Of a DNA stretch of 64,000 nt, positions 25,493-33,047 are shown piece by piece; within the stretch, counting starts at the first letter, position 1; each line of letters opens with the position of its first letter. The notes beneath the pieces were generated by a model that saw nothing but the letters and a program-made list of their open reading frames with translations, had not been told where the DNA came from and did no database searches. This DNA comes from Pantanalinema rosaneae (GTDB lineage: Bacteria > Cyanobacteriota > Cyanobacteriia > Leptolyngbyales > Leptolyngbyaceae): NCBI RefSeq assembly GCF_050753385.1, contig NZ_JBLZFZ010000027.1:1-64000 (forward strand). Reading direction: 5' to 3'. The position numbers and the translations under genes were made by a program.

Positions 25493-26779
25493 GTGAGCAG
25501 TGCAGTGGATATCCTAATTTTGTCGAATGGTCCCGGTGAATTGGCGACCTGGGTGAAGCCGGTGGTGCGGGAGTTACGGCGGCAATTAGGAGACGATCGC
25601 GCTCAAGTCCGAATTTCAATCATCCTATCACCCTGTGTCAATGCTAGTGGTCAGGAGGCAGTGATCGCCTGTCGTTATCCAGAGGTCGATCGGGTGCAAG
25701 CCGCAGAGCATTTCTTCCCATTTTTGCTTTGGGGGAAAACCTCTGACAATTGGGATTGGCGATCGCAGGGCGTAGTGTTATTCCTGGGGGGCGATCAGTT
25801 TTTTCCAGTGGTGATCGGGAAAAGACTCGGCTACCGCACCGTGATCTACGCGGAATGGGAAGCCCGTTGGCATCGCTGGATCGATCGCTTCGGCGTGATG
25901 AATGCCCAAGTCTGCGATCGCATTCCGCCAAAATTCGCCCCTAAATTTACGATCGTCGGCGACCTGATGGCAGAAGCCGCCTCATCCTCCCCATCTCCCT
26001 CACCTGCCCCATCCCCCCATCCCCTAATCGGACTCCTCCCCGGCTCCAAACCCATGAAGCTCTCCCTCGGAGTCCCGTTGTGTCTCGCGATCGCCGAGCA
26101 GATTCATCAAACCCATCCAGACATCCGATTTATCATTCCTGTTGCTCCTACGTTAGACCTGCCGGGATTGAGCAAATTTGCGGATCCAGACCAGAATCCG
26201 GCGATCGCCCAATTCGGTTGGGGTCAGGCAGAATTAGTCATGCCGCATCAATCTGAAAATCTGCCCTATCTCAAAACACCGAGTGGATTGCAGGTGGAGT
26301 TGTGGAAAACGTTTCCTGCCTATGAGGTGTTAGCCCAGTGTGCCTTGTGCTTAACCACGATCGGGGCGAACACCGCCGAATTGGGGGCTTTGGCAATACC
26401 TATGATTGTGTTATTACCAACTCAGCAATTAGATATCATGCGAGCCTGGGATGGTTTACCGGGCTTGCTCGTCAATCTCCCTGGAGTCGGCAGTTGGTTT
26501 GCCAAACGCATTAATCAGTCCGCCTTGCGCCGCATTGGTCTATTAGCATGGCCGAACATTTGGGCGAAAGCAGAAATTGTGCCGGAATTAGTCGGGCAAC
26601 TGCAACCCGCAGAGGTAGCGGCTCAAGCATTAGAATTGCTGGCGCATCCAGACCAACTCCAGCAAATGTCCGATCGCCTGCGCCAAGTCCGAGGAGAACC
26701 CGGAGCCGCCGCTAAACTAGTTCAAATTGTCAAGGAAGAATTAAAGTCAGCATCAGAGCCTACGTCAGGACGGCGCTAG
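25493..26779 (+). CDS. Lipid-A-disaccharide synthase-related glycosyltransferase
   Basis: This 428-residue cyanobacterial LpxB-related protein belongs to the glycosyltransferase B fold. The N-terminal half has ILILSNGPGELATWVKPVVREL and VVLFLGGDQFFPVVIGKRLGYRTVIYAEW; the C-terminal half has IGLLPGSKPMKLSLGVPL and LCLTTIGANTAELGALAIPMIVLLPTQ. True LpxB links two UDP-glucosamine lipids in lipid A; the acceptor of this paralogous family is unknown. Start is GTG 25493. Between the halves, after VGDLMAEA, a Ser/Pro-rich stretch of 14 residues is encoded by a pyrimidine repeat, which looks like an in-frame insertion in the interdomain linker. A small gene follows one base after its stop. Confidence 0.88.
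   Translation: MSSAVDILILSNGPGELATWVKPVVRELRRQLGDDRAQVRISIILSPCVNASGQEAVIACRYPEVDRVQAAEHFFPFLLWGKTSDNWDWRSQGVVLFLGGDQFFPVVIGKRLGYRTVIYAEWEARWHRWIDRFGVMNAQVCDRIPPKFAPKFTIVGDLMAEAASSSPSPSPAPSPHPLIGLLPGSKPMKLSLGVPLCLAIAEQIHQTHPDIRFIIPVAPTLDLPGLSKFADPDQNPAIAQFGWGQAELVMPHQSENLPYLKTPSGLQVELWKTFPAYEVLAQCALCLTTIGANTAELGALAIPMIVLLPTQQLDIMRAWDGLPGLLVNLPGVGSWFAKRINQSALRRIGLLAWPNIWAKAEIVPELVGQLQPAEVAAQALELLAHPDQLQQMSDRLRQVRGEPGAAAKLVQIVKEELKSASEPTSGRR
25980..26028 (+). repeat. Pyrimidine-rich simple repeat inserted in frame
   Basis: A run of CTCATCCTCC, CCATCTCCCTCACC and CCCCATCCCC blocks encodes Ser/Pro only and interrupts an otherwise conserved glycosyltransferase. It closely matches the tract at 21-57, including the final CATCCCCT. 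It lies in the expected linker between the two Rossmann-like halves, where an insertion would be tolerated. Confidence 0.6.
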
Positions 26780-26780
26780 T

Positions 26781-27110
26781 ATGATATTACCTAATAGCGA
26801 TCGGGCAATTATTCCTAGAGAAAAGCTAGTTAGCTATTGTCTCAATCCAGACCATCCTGCAGGTAAACATAAGGCTAGAGTTTTTGCATCAGCTCTAGGC
26901 ATTACCGCAAATAATGTGGAAGATTTGCAAGCGTTAGTGGCGAGAGCCGCAGTTGAGGGAGAGGTGGTTCAGCAGAGCAATACTGAGTTTGGACAGTTGT
27001 TTAAAGTTGATTGGATGATTCCTGAACATCAGGATATCATTCTTCGTACTCTTTGGGAAATTACGACTGAAGAGCCAAATCCACGTTTAGTCTCAGCCTT
27101 CATCAAATAA
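26781..27110 (+). CDS. DUF6883-type small protein
   Basis: This 109-residue protein has ILPNSDRAIIPREKLVSYCLNPDHPAGKHKARVFASALGIT, the core of what I recognise as DUF6883 (a Leu-x-Pro start, then YxLNPxHPxGxHKAxxFxxxLG). This domain occurs alone or at the end of bacterial polymorphic toxins; its activity is not established to my knowledge. The His/Lys pairs in PDHPAGKHK are the best candidates for function. It begins one base after the glycosyltransferase stop and ends four bases before a DUF4926-type gene, so the two form a tight pair. The domain name is from memory and not from a search. Confidence 0.65.
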   Translation: MILPNSDRAIIPREKLVSYCLNPDHPAGKHKARVFASALGITANNVEDLQALVARAAVEGEVVQQSNTEFGQLFKVDWMIPEHQDIILRTLWEITTEEPNPRLVSAFIK

Positions 27111-27114
27111 AAAT

Positions 27115-27375
27115 ATGGCAGTACTTCACCTTCTTGATTCGGTTGCTACTTTGCAGCCCCTATCGATTGAACGACTAAATCTAATTGAGCCAGAATATAC
27201 CTTGCTTCAGGGGCTACCGAGCGGTCAAGTCGGTACAGTGGTTAGGATTTATGACGGTGACTCACCTCACTATTTGGTAGAATTTGCCGATTTACAGGGG
27301 CGTGAGTATGCAATGGCAGTTTTGCAAGCCCATGAGGTTTTGGCACTACATTATGAGGTGAGTGTGGCGAACTAA
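27115..27375 (+). CDS. DUF4926-type small protein
   Basis: The 86-residue protein contains LPSGQVGTVVRIYDGDSPHYLVEFADLQGREYAMAVLQAHEV, a small beta-barrel pattern typical of DUF4926. Such proteins are common next to DUF6883-type proteins. A partner or antidote role is a reasonable guess from the spacing (four bases after the preceding stop) but is not shown by the sequence. No signal peptide or membrane helix is present. Confidence 0.65.
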   Translation: MAVLHLLDSVATLQPLSIERLNLIEPEYTLLQGLPSGQVGTVVRIYDGDSPHYLVEFADLQGREYAMAVLQAHEVLALHYEVSVAN

Positions 27376-27413
27376 GTGCAGCTCAACCAACATTAACGAT
27401 GGATGCTTGCCGT

Positions 27414-28709
27414 TTAAATTCCCAAGCGTTGATAGACCTGATCGAGATTTCGCAGGTGGTGTTGGGGATCGAAGCAAGCCGCGATCGCGTCGGGAGAGAG
27501 CTTTTCTGTTACCCGTGGATCGTTGCTGACTAAAGCCCGGAAATCACCATTGGGAGTATTCCATGCCTGGTGGGCATTCGATTGCACGATCGCATAGGCT
27601 TCTTCCCGCTTGCAGCCAGCATCCACCAATGCCAATAGAACTTGCTGACTAAAGACGACACCCCCATAGACATTCATATTCCGGGTCATGTTGTCGGGGT
27701 AAACCAGCAGATGCTTCACGAGATCCGTAGTTTCCACCAGCATGAAATGGGTCAAAATGCAGGCATCCGGTAACGCAATCCGTTCCACCGAACTATGGGA
27801 AATGTCCCGTTCATGCCAGAGTGCCACATTTTCCAGGGCGGCAACGGCATATCCGCGCACCATGCGAGCCATCCCAGTTAACCGCTCCGATCGAATCGGG
27901 TTGCGTTTGTGGGGCATGGCAGAAGACCCTTTTTGTCCTTTCGAGAAAAACTCTTCTACTTCCAGCACATCGGTACGCTGAAGGTTACGAATCTCGACGG
28001 CAAAGCGTTCGATCGAGGCAGTCAGCAATGCCAACTGGTTCATGAAGTGGGCATGACGATCGCGGGAGATCACCTGAGTAGATGCACAATCGGGTTTGAG
28101 TCCCAACTTCTCGCAGGCTAGCGCTTCGATTTGTGGGTCAACGTTGGCATAAGTCCCGACTGCCCCAGAGATTTTACCCACCGCAATATCTTGATGGAGT
28201 TGACACAACCGCTCGCGGTGGCGCATCATTTCTGCCAACCATCCAGCTAACTTGAAGCCAAAGGTAATCGGTTCGGCATGAATCCCATGCGATCGCCCGA
28301 TCATGACTGTGGTGCGATGCTGTTGGGCTTGATAACGAATCGCCTGAATCAGCGCTTCCACCTGCGTCATAATCACATCCAGGCTGGCTACCATTTGCAG
28401 CGCCAGGGCGGTATCGAGCATGTCAGAACTGGTCATGCCGAGGTGAATGTAGCGTCCGGCATCCCCCACATACTCATTCACATTGGTCAAAAAGGCGATC
28501 ACATCATGTTTGACCTCTTTCTCAATTTCCAGCACTCGCTGGGGGTCAAACTTCGCCTTTGCCTTAATTTCTTCTACTGCTGCCGCCGGAATTCTGCCTA
28601 GCTCTGCCTGAGCTTCACAAACGGCAATTTCGACTTGCAGCCAGGTTTTTAGCTTATAGACATCTGTCCACAGTTCGCCCATCTCGGGCAGGGTATAACG
28701 CTCTATCAA
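27414..28709 (-). CDS. purB: Adenylosuccinate lyase
   Basis: PurB acts twice in purine synthesis, releasing fumarate from SAICAR and from adenylosuccinate. The 431-residue protein has the fumarase/aspartase superfamily motifs: MTSSDMLDTAL near residue 90, GRSHGIHAEPITFG with a catalytic His, and the signature GSSAMPHKRNP with the catalytic Ser loop. Length is normal. The start is TTG at 28709, giving MIERYTLPEMGELW, the usual cyanobacterial N-terminus; no ATG is available in a better place. It appears monocistronic. Confidence 0.96.
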   Translation of the reverse strand: MIERYTLPEMGELWTDVYKLKTWLQVEIAVCEAQAELGRIPAAAVEEIKAKAKFDPQRVLEIEKEVKHDVIAFLTNVNEYVGDAGRYIHLGMTSSDMLDTALALQMVASLDVIMTQVEALIQAIRYQAQQHRTTVMIGRSHGIHAEPITFGFKLAGWLAEMMRHRERLCQLHQDIAVGKISGAVGTYANVDPQIEALACEKLGLKPDCASTQVISRDRHAHFMNQLALLTASIERFAVEIRNLQRTDVLEVEEFFSKGQKGSSAMPHKRNPIRSERLTGMARMVRGYAVAALENVALWHERDISHSSVERIALPDACILTHFMLVETTDLVKHLLVYPDNMTRNMNVYGGVVFSQQVLLALVDAGCKREEAYAIVQSNAHQAWNTPNGDFRALVSNDPRVTEKLSPDAIAACFDPQHHLRNLDQVYQRLGI

Positions 28710-28878
28710 GGGATCGTCGCGCAGAATACAACCTTTGTATTTTACCGAAGATTTGCAGCATGATTCGATTGACGACAGCGATCGCGCCCAGGACTCTTGA
28801 TAGAGCCACCAGCCATGAGAAAAAGCCTGATCTGGGATTGACCCTCCCCCACGGCTAGCGGCAATTCAGCTCAGGTAA

Positions 28879-29013
28879 TTAACCAAAGGTACGCCGAACG
28901 TGATCGATGATCTGCCGTTTGCGTTGCTCCGAGTTGGTGACGGTTGGGCGTTTCATGAAGTCGCCCGTACTCCGAGCCAGGTGCTCCATAATCCGTTTTT
29001 TGCGATCGTCCAT
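28879..29013 (-). CDS. Small conserved-looking basic protein, 44 residues
   Basis: This gene was found by reading the minus strand of the purB upstream region. ATG 29013 opens a 44-residue frame starting MDDRKKRIMEHLARSTGDF and ending QIIDHVRRTFG, with TAA at 28879-28881. It is highly charged, predicted helical, and I recall similar short MDDRKKR... proteins in many cyanobacteria; their function is unknown. An ATG inside (MEHLAR) is too late to be the start. The flanking gaps (28710-28878 and 29014-29106) show nothing else I can support. Confidence 0.7.
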   Translation of the reverse strand: MDDRKKRIMEHLARSTGDFMKRPTVTNSEQRKRQIIDHVRRTFG

Positions 29014-29106
29014 AGGTTGAGAGAGTAAACGTGTGCGATCTTGATTTTACAAATCTTCACGAATCCTATCCTCTCTCAGCCGAATGAGCTTTGGGAGCGA
29101 ACCGCG

Positions 29107-29448
29107 TTACTCGTTGCTATCAGGTTGCTGGTTGCCCTGAATTTCTGAAACGACTTCATACATATAAGTTTCAGGGGCATGGGCAAAAAGCGGAGCCATT
29201 TGTTTCAGAATCGCCTGATACTCGGCGCTCTCATTCGTTGCCATTTGGTCAACGCTCTCCCAAAAGATCACCGAAATCCCCTTGTCTGTACCAGGATCAC
29301 GTAGTAAGTAAGCACCCCGGAAGCCGTCAGTGTAGGTGGCAACGGCTTGTTCGTAAAGTTGTTGTGCCTGAGCAAATTTACCCGGTTTGAATTCTCCTAC
29401 AGCAACGTAGGCATACTGGTGTTTGAGGAAATCTTGAAATTCACTCAT
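29107..29448 (-). CDS. Dimeric alpha/beta-barrel (ABM-like) protein
   Basis: This 113-residue protein has the short two-helix, four-strand pattern of antibiotic-biosynthesis-monooxygenase-like proteins: AYVAVGEFKPGKFAQAQQLYEQAV, then GFRGAYLLRDPGTDKGISVIFWESVDQM, then EYQAILKQMAPLFAHAP and a final beta strand. Members act as small oxygenases, haem-degrading enzymes or stress proteins; none of those activities can be singled out here. It lies alone between the 44-residue gene and the protease gene. Confidence 0.72.
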   Translation of the reverse strand: MSEFQDFLKHQYAYVAVGEFKPGKFAQAQQLYEQAVATYTDGFRGAYLLRDPGTDKGISVIFWESVDQMATNESAEYQAILKQMAPLFAHAPETYMYEVVSEIQGNQQPDSNE

Positions 29449-29661
29449 CCCCTTTCTCCTAACTTGATGGGCGGGTTGTCCATCACTATATCGCTAGTCG
29501 CCAGACTCTCTAATAGTCGGAGTATTAAGGATTTCGGTAACTTTGGTAACGACTGCACCAGGCTGACGGCATCTAGACATTTTCAGGTCAGGACACCAGA
29601 CTGTATGCCCTGACCTCGGGAGAAATGTTGAGAAAATTTAACTCACGATAATTGCTCTCAG

Positions 29662-30975
29662 TTATTCTTCTTCCTCATCTTCGTAGTCTTCTCTATCCTC
29701 ATAATCTTCCTCATCTTCCTCATCTTCATAATCTTCTTCATCTTCCTCGTCTTCTAGTTCCTCATCCTCATAATCTTCTTCATCTTCCTCATCTTCCTCA
29801 TCTTCCTCATCTTCATAATCTTCCTCATCTTCCTCATCTTCATAATCTTCATAATCTTCCTCCTCTTCATAATCTTCTTCGTCTTCCTCCTCCTCGTAAT
29901 CTTCCTCGTCATTCTCCTCATCATCTTCGTAGTCATCTTCCTCTTTGTAATACCAGGCATCTAAGTCCTCAATCTGATCAACTGGGAGATAGCCACGATC
30001 GTCGGTATAAACGTATTCTTCCTCGTAACTAACGGTGTAATCTTCGTCGGCTAAGATGCTGTCGAGGAGGCTGCTTCCCGGTGTTTGTAGCGAATCCACG
30101 ATCGCCGCGATTGCGTCATCAAATAGGGAGGAGTTATCACCGGCGATATCTTGACTTAAATCGGTTCCTTCGCTGACTCGCCGCACTGTCCAGCAATCGC
30201 CATTTAACTCGGGATGGGTCATGTACGCGTAGGGGATATAGCAGTAACCCCGATCGCCCCAATCTTCGCCCCAGGAATTACGGACAATGAACACTTGATC
30301 GGGGTCAGAATAGCCCACACAGAGCATGGCATGGCCACCATCATGTTTTTCCCGCTCTGGATCAGGCATCGGCACCAGCCCTTTAGCTCCGGCTTTCTGG
30401 AATGAGGAGAATAGCATCAAACCAAAGGCAAACGGATAACCGTCCGCCAGACAACTGCGCATGGCATCCAGAGCCACATCAACACTGGCAGCTTCTTCAA
30501 TTAAGAAATTTGCCGCTTCGTCGTAGGCATCGCTTCCCGGTTCATCAAACACGCGAGCTAGATCGAACGGCCAGGTCGTTTCTGAGCAAGCGCCATGCTG
30601 CTTCAACACTTCGATGCAACTACGGAGGTACGTGCCCTCATCCTGCTCGATCGCGTTATCCAAAGCGCGAGCATTGTAATAGATAAATAGTCGGCTGGTG
30701 TCGTCCGCGTAGCCTTTGAGCCGTTTTGCCAGGTATTCGTAAGCACCCGCCATCGCGTTGGCTGTGCAACTGTTGGAGCTACCCTGATTTTCTACGGGGG
30801 TCATGTGGGGACGTAGATCCACTTTGGGAGGTAGGCTACCTAAGCGCGATCGATCGACTCCATAGCGTTTGTCACCCTGTTGGCGATGCCCGGGACGATA
30901 GCCGCCTAACGTAATTTGTTTTCCAGCCGCATTGATTACAGTTCGCTTCTGGACATTACGATAATGTTTTGACAT
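29662..30975 (-). CDS. Papain-like (C1A) cysteine protease with a polyacidic tail
   Basis: The catalytic domain, about residues 45-270, has all papain landmarks: oxyanion Gln 64 and nucleophile Cys 70 in VENQGSSNSCTANAMA, His 215 in HDGGHAMLCVGY, and Asn 233 in VRNSWGEDWG. No signal peptide is visible, so it may be cytoplasmic or exported by another route. After a linker, residues from about 345 to 437 are nearly all Glu, Asp and Tyr in repeats such as EEDYEDEED. This tail is encoded by tandem DNA repeats. Its strong negative charge could bind calcium or basic proteins, or keep the enzyme soluble; that is inference. Confidence 0.9.
   Translation of the reverse strand: MSKHYRNVQKRTVINAAGKQITLGGYRPGHRQQGDKRYGVDRSRLGSLPPKVDLRPHMTPVENQGSSNSCTANAMAGAYEYLAKRLKGYADDTSRLFIYYNARALDNAIEQDEGTYLRSCIEVLKQHGACSETTWPFDLARVFDEPGSDAYDEAANFLIEEAASVDVALDAMRSCLADGYPFAFGLMLFSSFQKAGAKGLVPMPDPEREKHDGGHAMLCVGYSDPDQVFIVRNSWGEDWGDRGYCYIPYAYMTHPELNGDCWTVRRVSEGTDLSQDIAGDNSSLFDDAIAAIVDSLQTPGSSLLDSILADEDYTVSYEEEYVYTDDRGYLPVDQIEDLDAWYYKEEDDYEDDEENDEEDYEEEEDEEDYEEEEDYEDYEDEEDEEDYEDEEDEEDEEDEEDYEDEELEDEEDEEDYEDEEDEEDYEDREDYEDEEEE
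29665..29945. repeat. Imperfect tandem repeat encoding the acidic protease tail
   Basis: On the plus strand, units built from TCTTCC, TCATCT and TCATAATC recur for about 280 bases with irregular spacing. They translate on the minus strand to Glu/Asp with periodic Tyr. Such arrays change length easily by replication slippage in multiples of three. Confidence 0.85.
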
Positions 30976-31058
30976 AAAATTCCTTGGAGAAAGTAAGACG
31001 ACTCAATGAGTAGCGTTCCCCAAGGACACGACCGCCTAACCGGAATGGACGACCCCTT

Positions 31059-31089
31059 AAAATCAAACAGCCCGATCGTGGGATCGAGC
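31059..31089 (-). terminator. Probable petG terminator
   Basis: Read leftward, GCTCGATC pairs with GATCGGGC across a CCAC loop (8 bp, one G.U) and is followed by TGTTTGATTTT. It starts 25 bases past the petG stop. The remaining 30976-31058 stretch, upstream of the protease gene, has no gene I can support. Confidence 0.6.
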
Positions 31090-31113
31090 TGGCGGATCTG
31101 GGTAGCTTAGGCT

Positions 31114-31227
31114 TTATAGACCCAGCTGATCACCCCGGCGGTATTGCAGATAGGCAGCCACAAATAGTCCTGCCAGGGTGACTGGGATTAAGCCCAGAAC
31201 AATGCCGGAAAGAATGGGTTCAATCAC
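31114..31227 (-). CDS. petG: Cytochrome b6f complex subunit V (PetG)
   Basis: This 37-residue gene encodes a single membrane helix: MIEPILSGIVLGLIPVTLAG at the start and AAYLQYRRGDQLGL at the end. It matches PetG, a small subunit needed for assembly and stability of the thylakoid cytochrome b6f complex. The start is GTG 31225-31227, preceded by a strong AAAGGAG ribosome site six bases upstream. A hairpin terminator follows. It is divergent from cytM across about 294 bases that must hold both promoters. Confidence 0.95.
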   Translation of the reverse strand: MIEPILSGIVLGLIPVTLAGLFVAAYLQYRRGDQLGL

Positions 31228-31521
31228 GTGAGGTCTCCTTTAACTTGCCTGTCAGGTGCAATCAATCTAATTCTTATCCCTCATAGTACAAGGTTGAGCG
31301 ATCGAATACGACCGGCTCTATCAACTCAGGGGGGTGAAATGGAGCAGAAATTGTAGCGGTTTGGCTCCAGCGATTCGGTTACGTAACGCTTACATGATGT
31401 TACAAGTTGGGGCTAATCTTTAGGGATGTTTAGGTTTTTGCAAAGTTATCTAAACAAGGATTAAAGTAGAGGAGACTGCCATTCACGATCTATTACGACA
31501 CTTTCTTAAGCCTGAGCCCGT

Positions 31522-31899
31522 TTGGATAACCAGATTGTTACAAAAGAGAATTTAGTGCCACGAGTTGCCACGATCGTGATGGCAATTATTGTGGTGCTGC
31601 TGTTGCTATTGGCCCTAGGAATGCCTCAACTACGCCGACCCGATCCCTATGTCGAAGCCGTTTTAGCTCTGCAAGGCGATCCGGTGCAAGGTAATGCCAT
31701 TTTTCAAATGAACTGTGCCGGGTGTCATGGTACGTTTGCCGATGGTCGGGTGGGGCCCAGTTTGCGGAATGTGGGCGATCGCAAATCTAAAGCGAGTTTG
31801 ATCCAGCAAGTGATTAGCGGACAAACACCTCCGATGCCGCAGTTTCAACCGACGGCTCAGGAAATGGCAGACCTATTAAGCTACCTGGAGAGTCTGTAG
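31522..31899 (+). CDS. cytM: Cytochrome M (membrane-anchored c-type cytochrome)
   Basis: One N-terminal hydrophobic anchor (about 17-33) is followed by a class I cytochrome c domain. Haem attaches at CAGCH (Cys 65, Cys 68, His 69), and Met 105 in TPPMPQF is the likely sixth ligand. The DPYVEAVLALQGDPVQGNAIFQMNCAGCHG segment is diagnostic of cyanobacterial CytM, which tunes photosynthetic and respiratory electron flow, especially under stress or mixotrophy. Start is TTG 31522, since the first ATG (31579) would remove half of the anchor. The FkbM gene begins on the last base of its stop codon, so the two are translationally coupled. Confidence 0.9.
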   Translation: MDNQIVTKENLVPRVATIVMAIIVVLLLLLALGMPQLRRPDPYVEAVLALQGDPVQGNAIFQMNCAGCHGTFADGRVGPSLRNVGDRKSKASLIQQVISGQTPPMPQFQPTAQEMADLLSYLESL

Positions 31900-32894
31900 T
31901 GCCCCTGTTTGTGCCGAGCTTAAAGCGTCATGGACATCTCGATCAGACGCAAATGACGATCGTCAGTGTCGGTTCGCGCAAATTGGATGCGGAGGATGAC
32001 TTTGGACAGGGAGCCTGGGGTGTGTTTGCGCCCAATCTGGCGATTTATGGATTTGATGCTGATGCTGATGCCTGTGCGGCGGCAAATGCAGAATCAGCGA
32101 CGCGATCAATTAACTGGACGGAACACCATATTCCCTTAGCATTGGGTCGGGTGATTGGAGAACTGCCACTCTATGTCACTGCCAATCCCATATGCAGTTC
32201 GTTGTACCCACCTAATCAGGCATATCTCGCTCGGTTTGCCGGACTGCAAGACATGATGCGTCCTGACTTCACGATCGAACTGGAGGTGACGACGCTGGAT
32301 CAGGCGTGTCAGGATCAGGGCATTGAGCAGATTGATTTCCTCAAAATTGATGTGCAGGGGGGTGATCTACACGTTTTAGAAGGCGCAACCCAGCAATTAG
32401 CTCACAATATTCTGGCGATCCGGGTGGAGGTTGAGTTTTCGCCACTCTATGTCAATCAACCGTTGTTTGCCGATGTAGATGCTTATCTGCGGCAGCAAGG
32501 GTTTACTTTATTTGATTTGCAGGGTGGCTATGGCTCACGGGCGAATTTACCAATTCGATCGACGGTACGGGCCGGACAACTCCTGTGGGGCGATGCCCTC
32601 TACCTGCGGGATCTGGTGGCAGAGGAGCAAAATTCCGGTTTCAAAACTCCAGAGCATCTGTTAAAGCTAGCTGGCATTGCTGATGTGCTGGATTTCCCAG
32701 ATTACGCCCTGGAACTTTTAGAGTTACTTACCCTCCGCTTTGGTGACACGCCGAACTATAACGTTGCTAATAGTGTGATCGAAAGTCTGGCACAATTCCC
32801 GGATTTAATTCCCAGTGGGTTAAGCTCTCTGGCTGTGATTGAGCGAATTCGTAGCTATGCCAGTGATCCAGTGTTAGAACTGCTAAAGCCGTAA
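31899..32894 (+). CDS. FkbM family methyltransferase
   Basis: This S-adenosylmethionine-dependent methyltransferase has 331 residues. The N-terminal part has a SAM-binding start (TIVSVGSRKLD, then IYGFDADADACAAAN); the family signature is TLDQACQDQGIEQIDFLKIDVQGGDLHVLEGA. FkbM enzymes usually O-methylate sugars or polyketides; the acceptor here is unknown. The last 70 residues form an extra helical region. Start GTG 31899 overlaps the cytM stop by one base. Possible co-regulation with cytM is suggested only by this overlap. Confidence 0.88.
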   Translation: MPLFVPSLKRHGHLDQTQMTIVSVGSRKLDAEDDFGQGAWGVFAPNLAIYGFDADADACAAANAESATRSINWTEHHIPLALGRVIGELPLYVTANPICSSLYPPNQAYLARFAGLQDMMRPDFTIELEVTTLDQACQDQGIEQIDFLKIDVQGGDLHVLEGATQQLAHNILAIRVEVEFSPLYVNQPLFADVDAYLRQQGFTLFDLQGGYGSRANLPIRSTVRAGQLLWGDALYLRDLVAEEQNSGFKTPEHLLKLAGIADVLDFPDYALELLELLTLRFGDTPNYNVANSVIESLAQFPDLIPSGLSSLAVIERIRSYASDPVLELLKP

Positions 32895-33047
32895 TGGGAA
32901 GGGCTACCATTCTGGCAAAGAGGACGTACTATTAAGCTACGCTTTCTGTCCTAAATTTCTCTCACTGGGATTTGGATTAGTAAGTGGTTGATGGAGTAAG
33001 TTTGCTGCTCAGTGGGCAGATTTTTTCCCTGCGTCTAGTGACTCGGT

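Noticed and set aside
29652..30032. 126-codon frame rich in His, Leu and Pro
   Set aside because: It is the antisense of the acidic tail repeat of the protease; composition comes only from the repeat.
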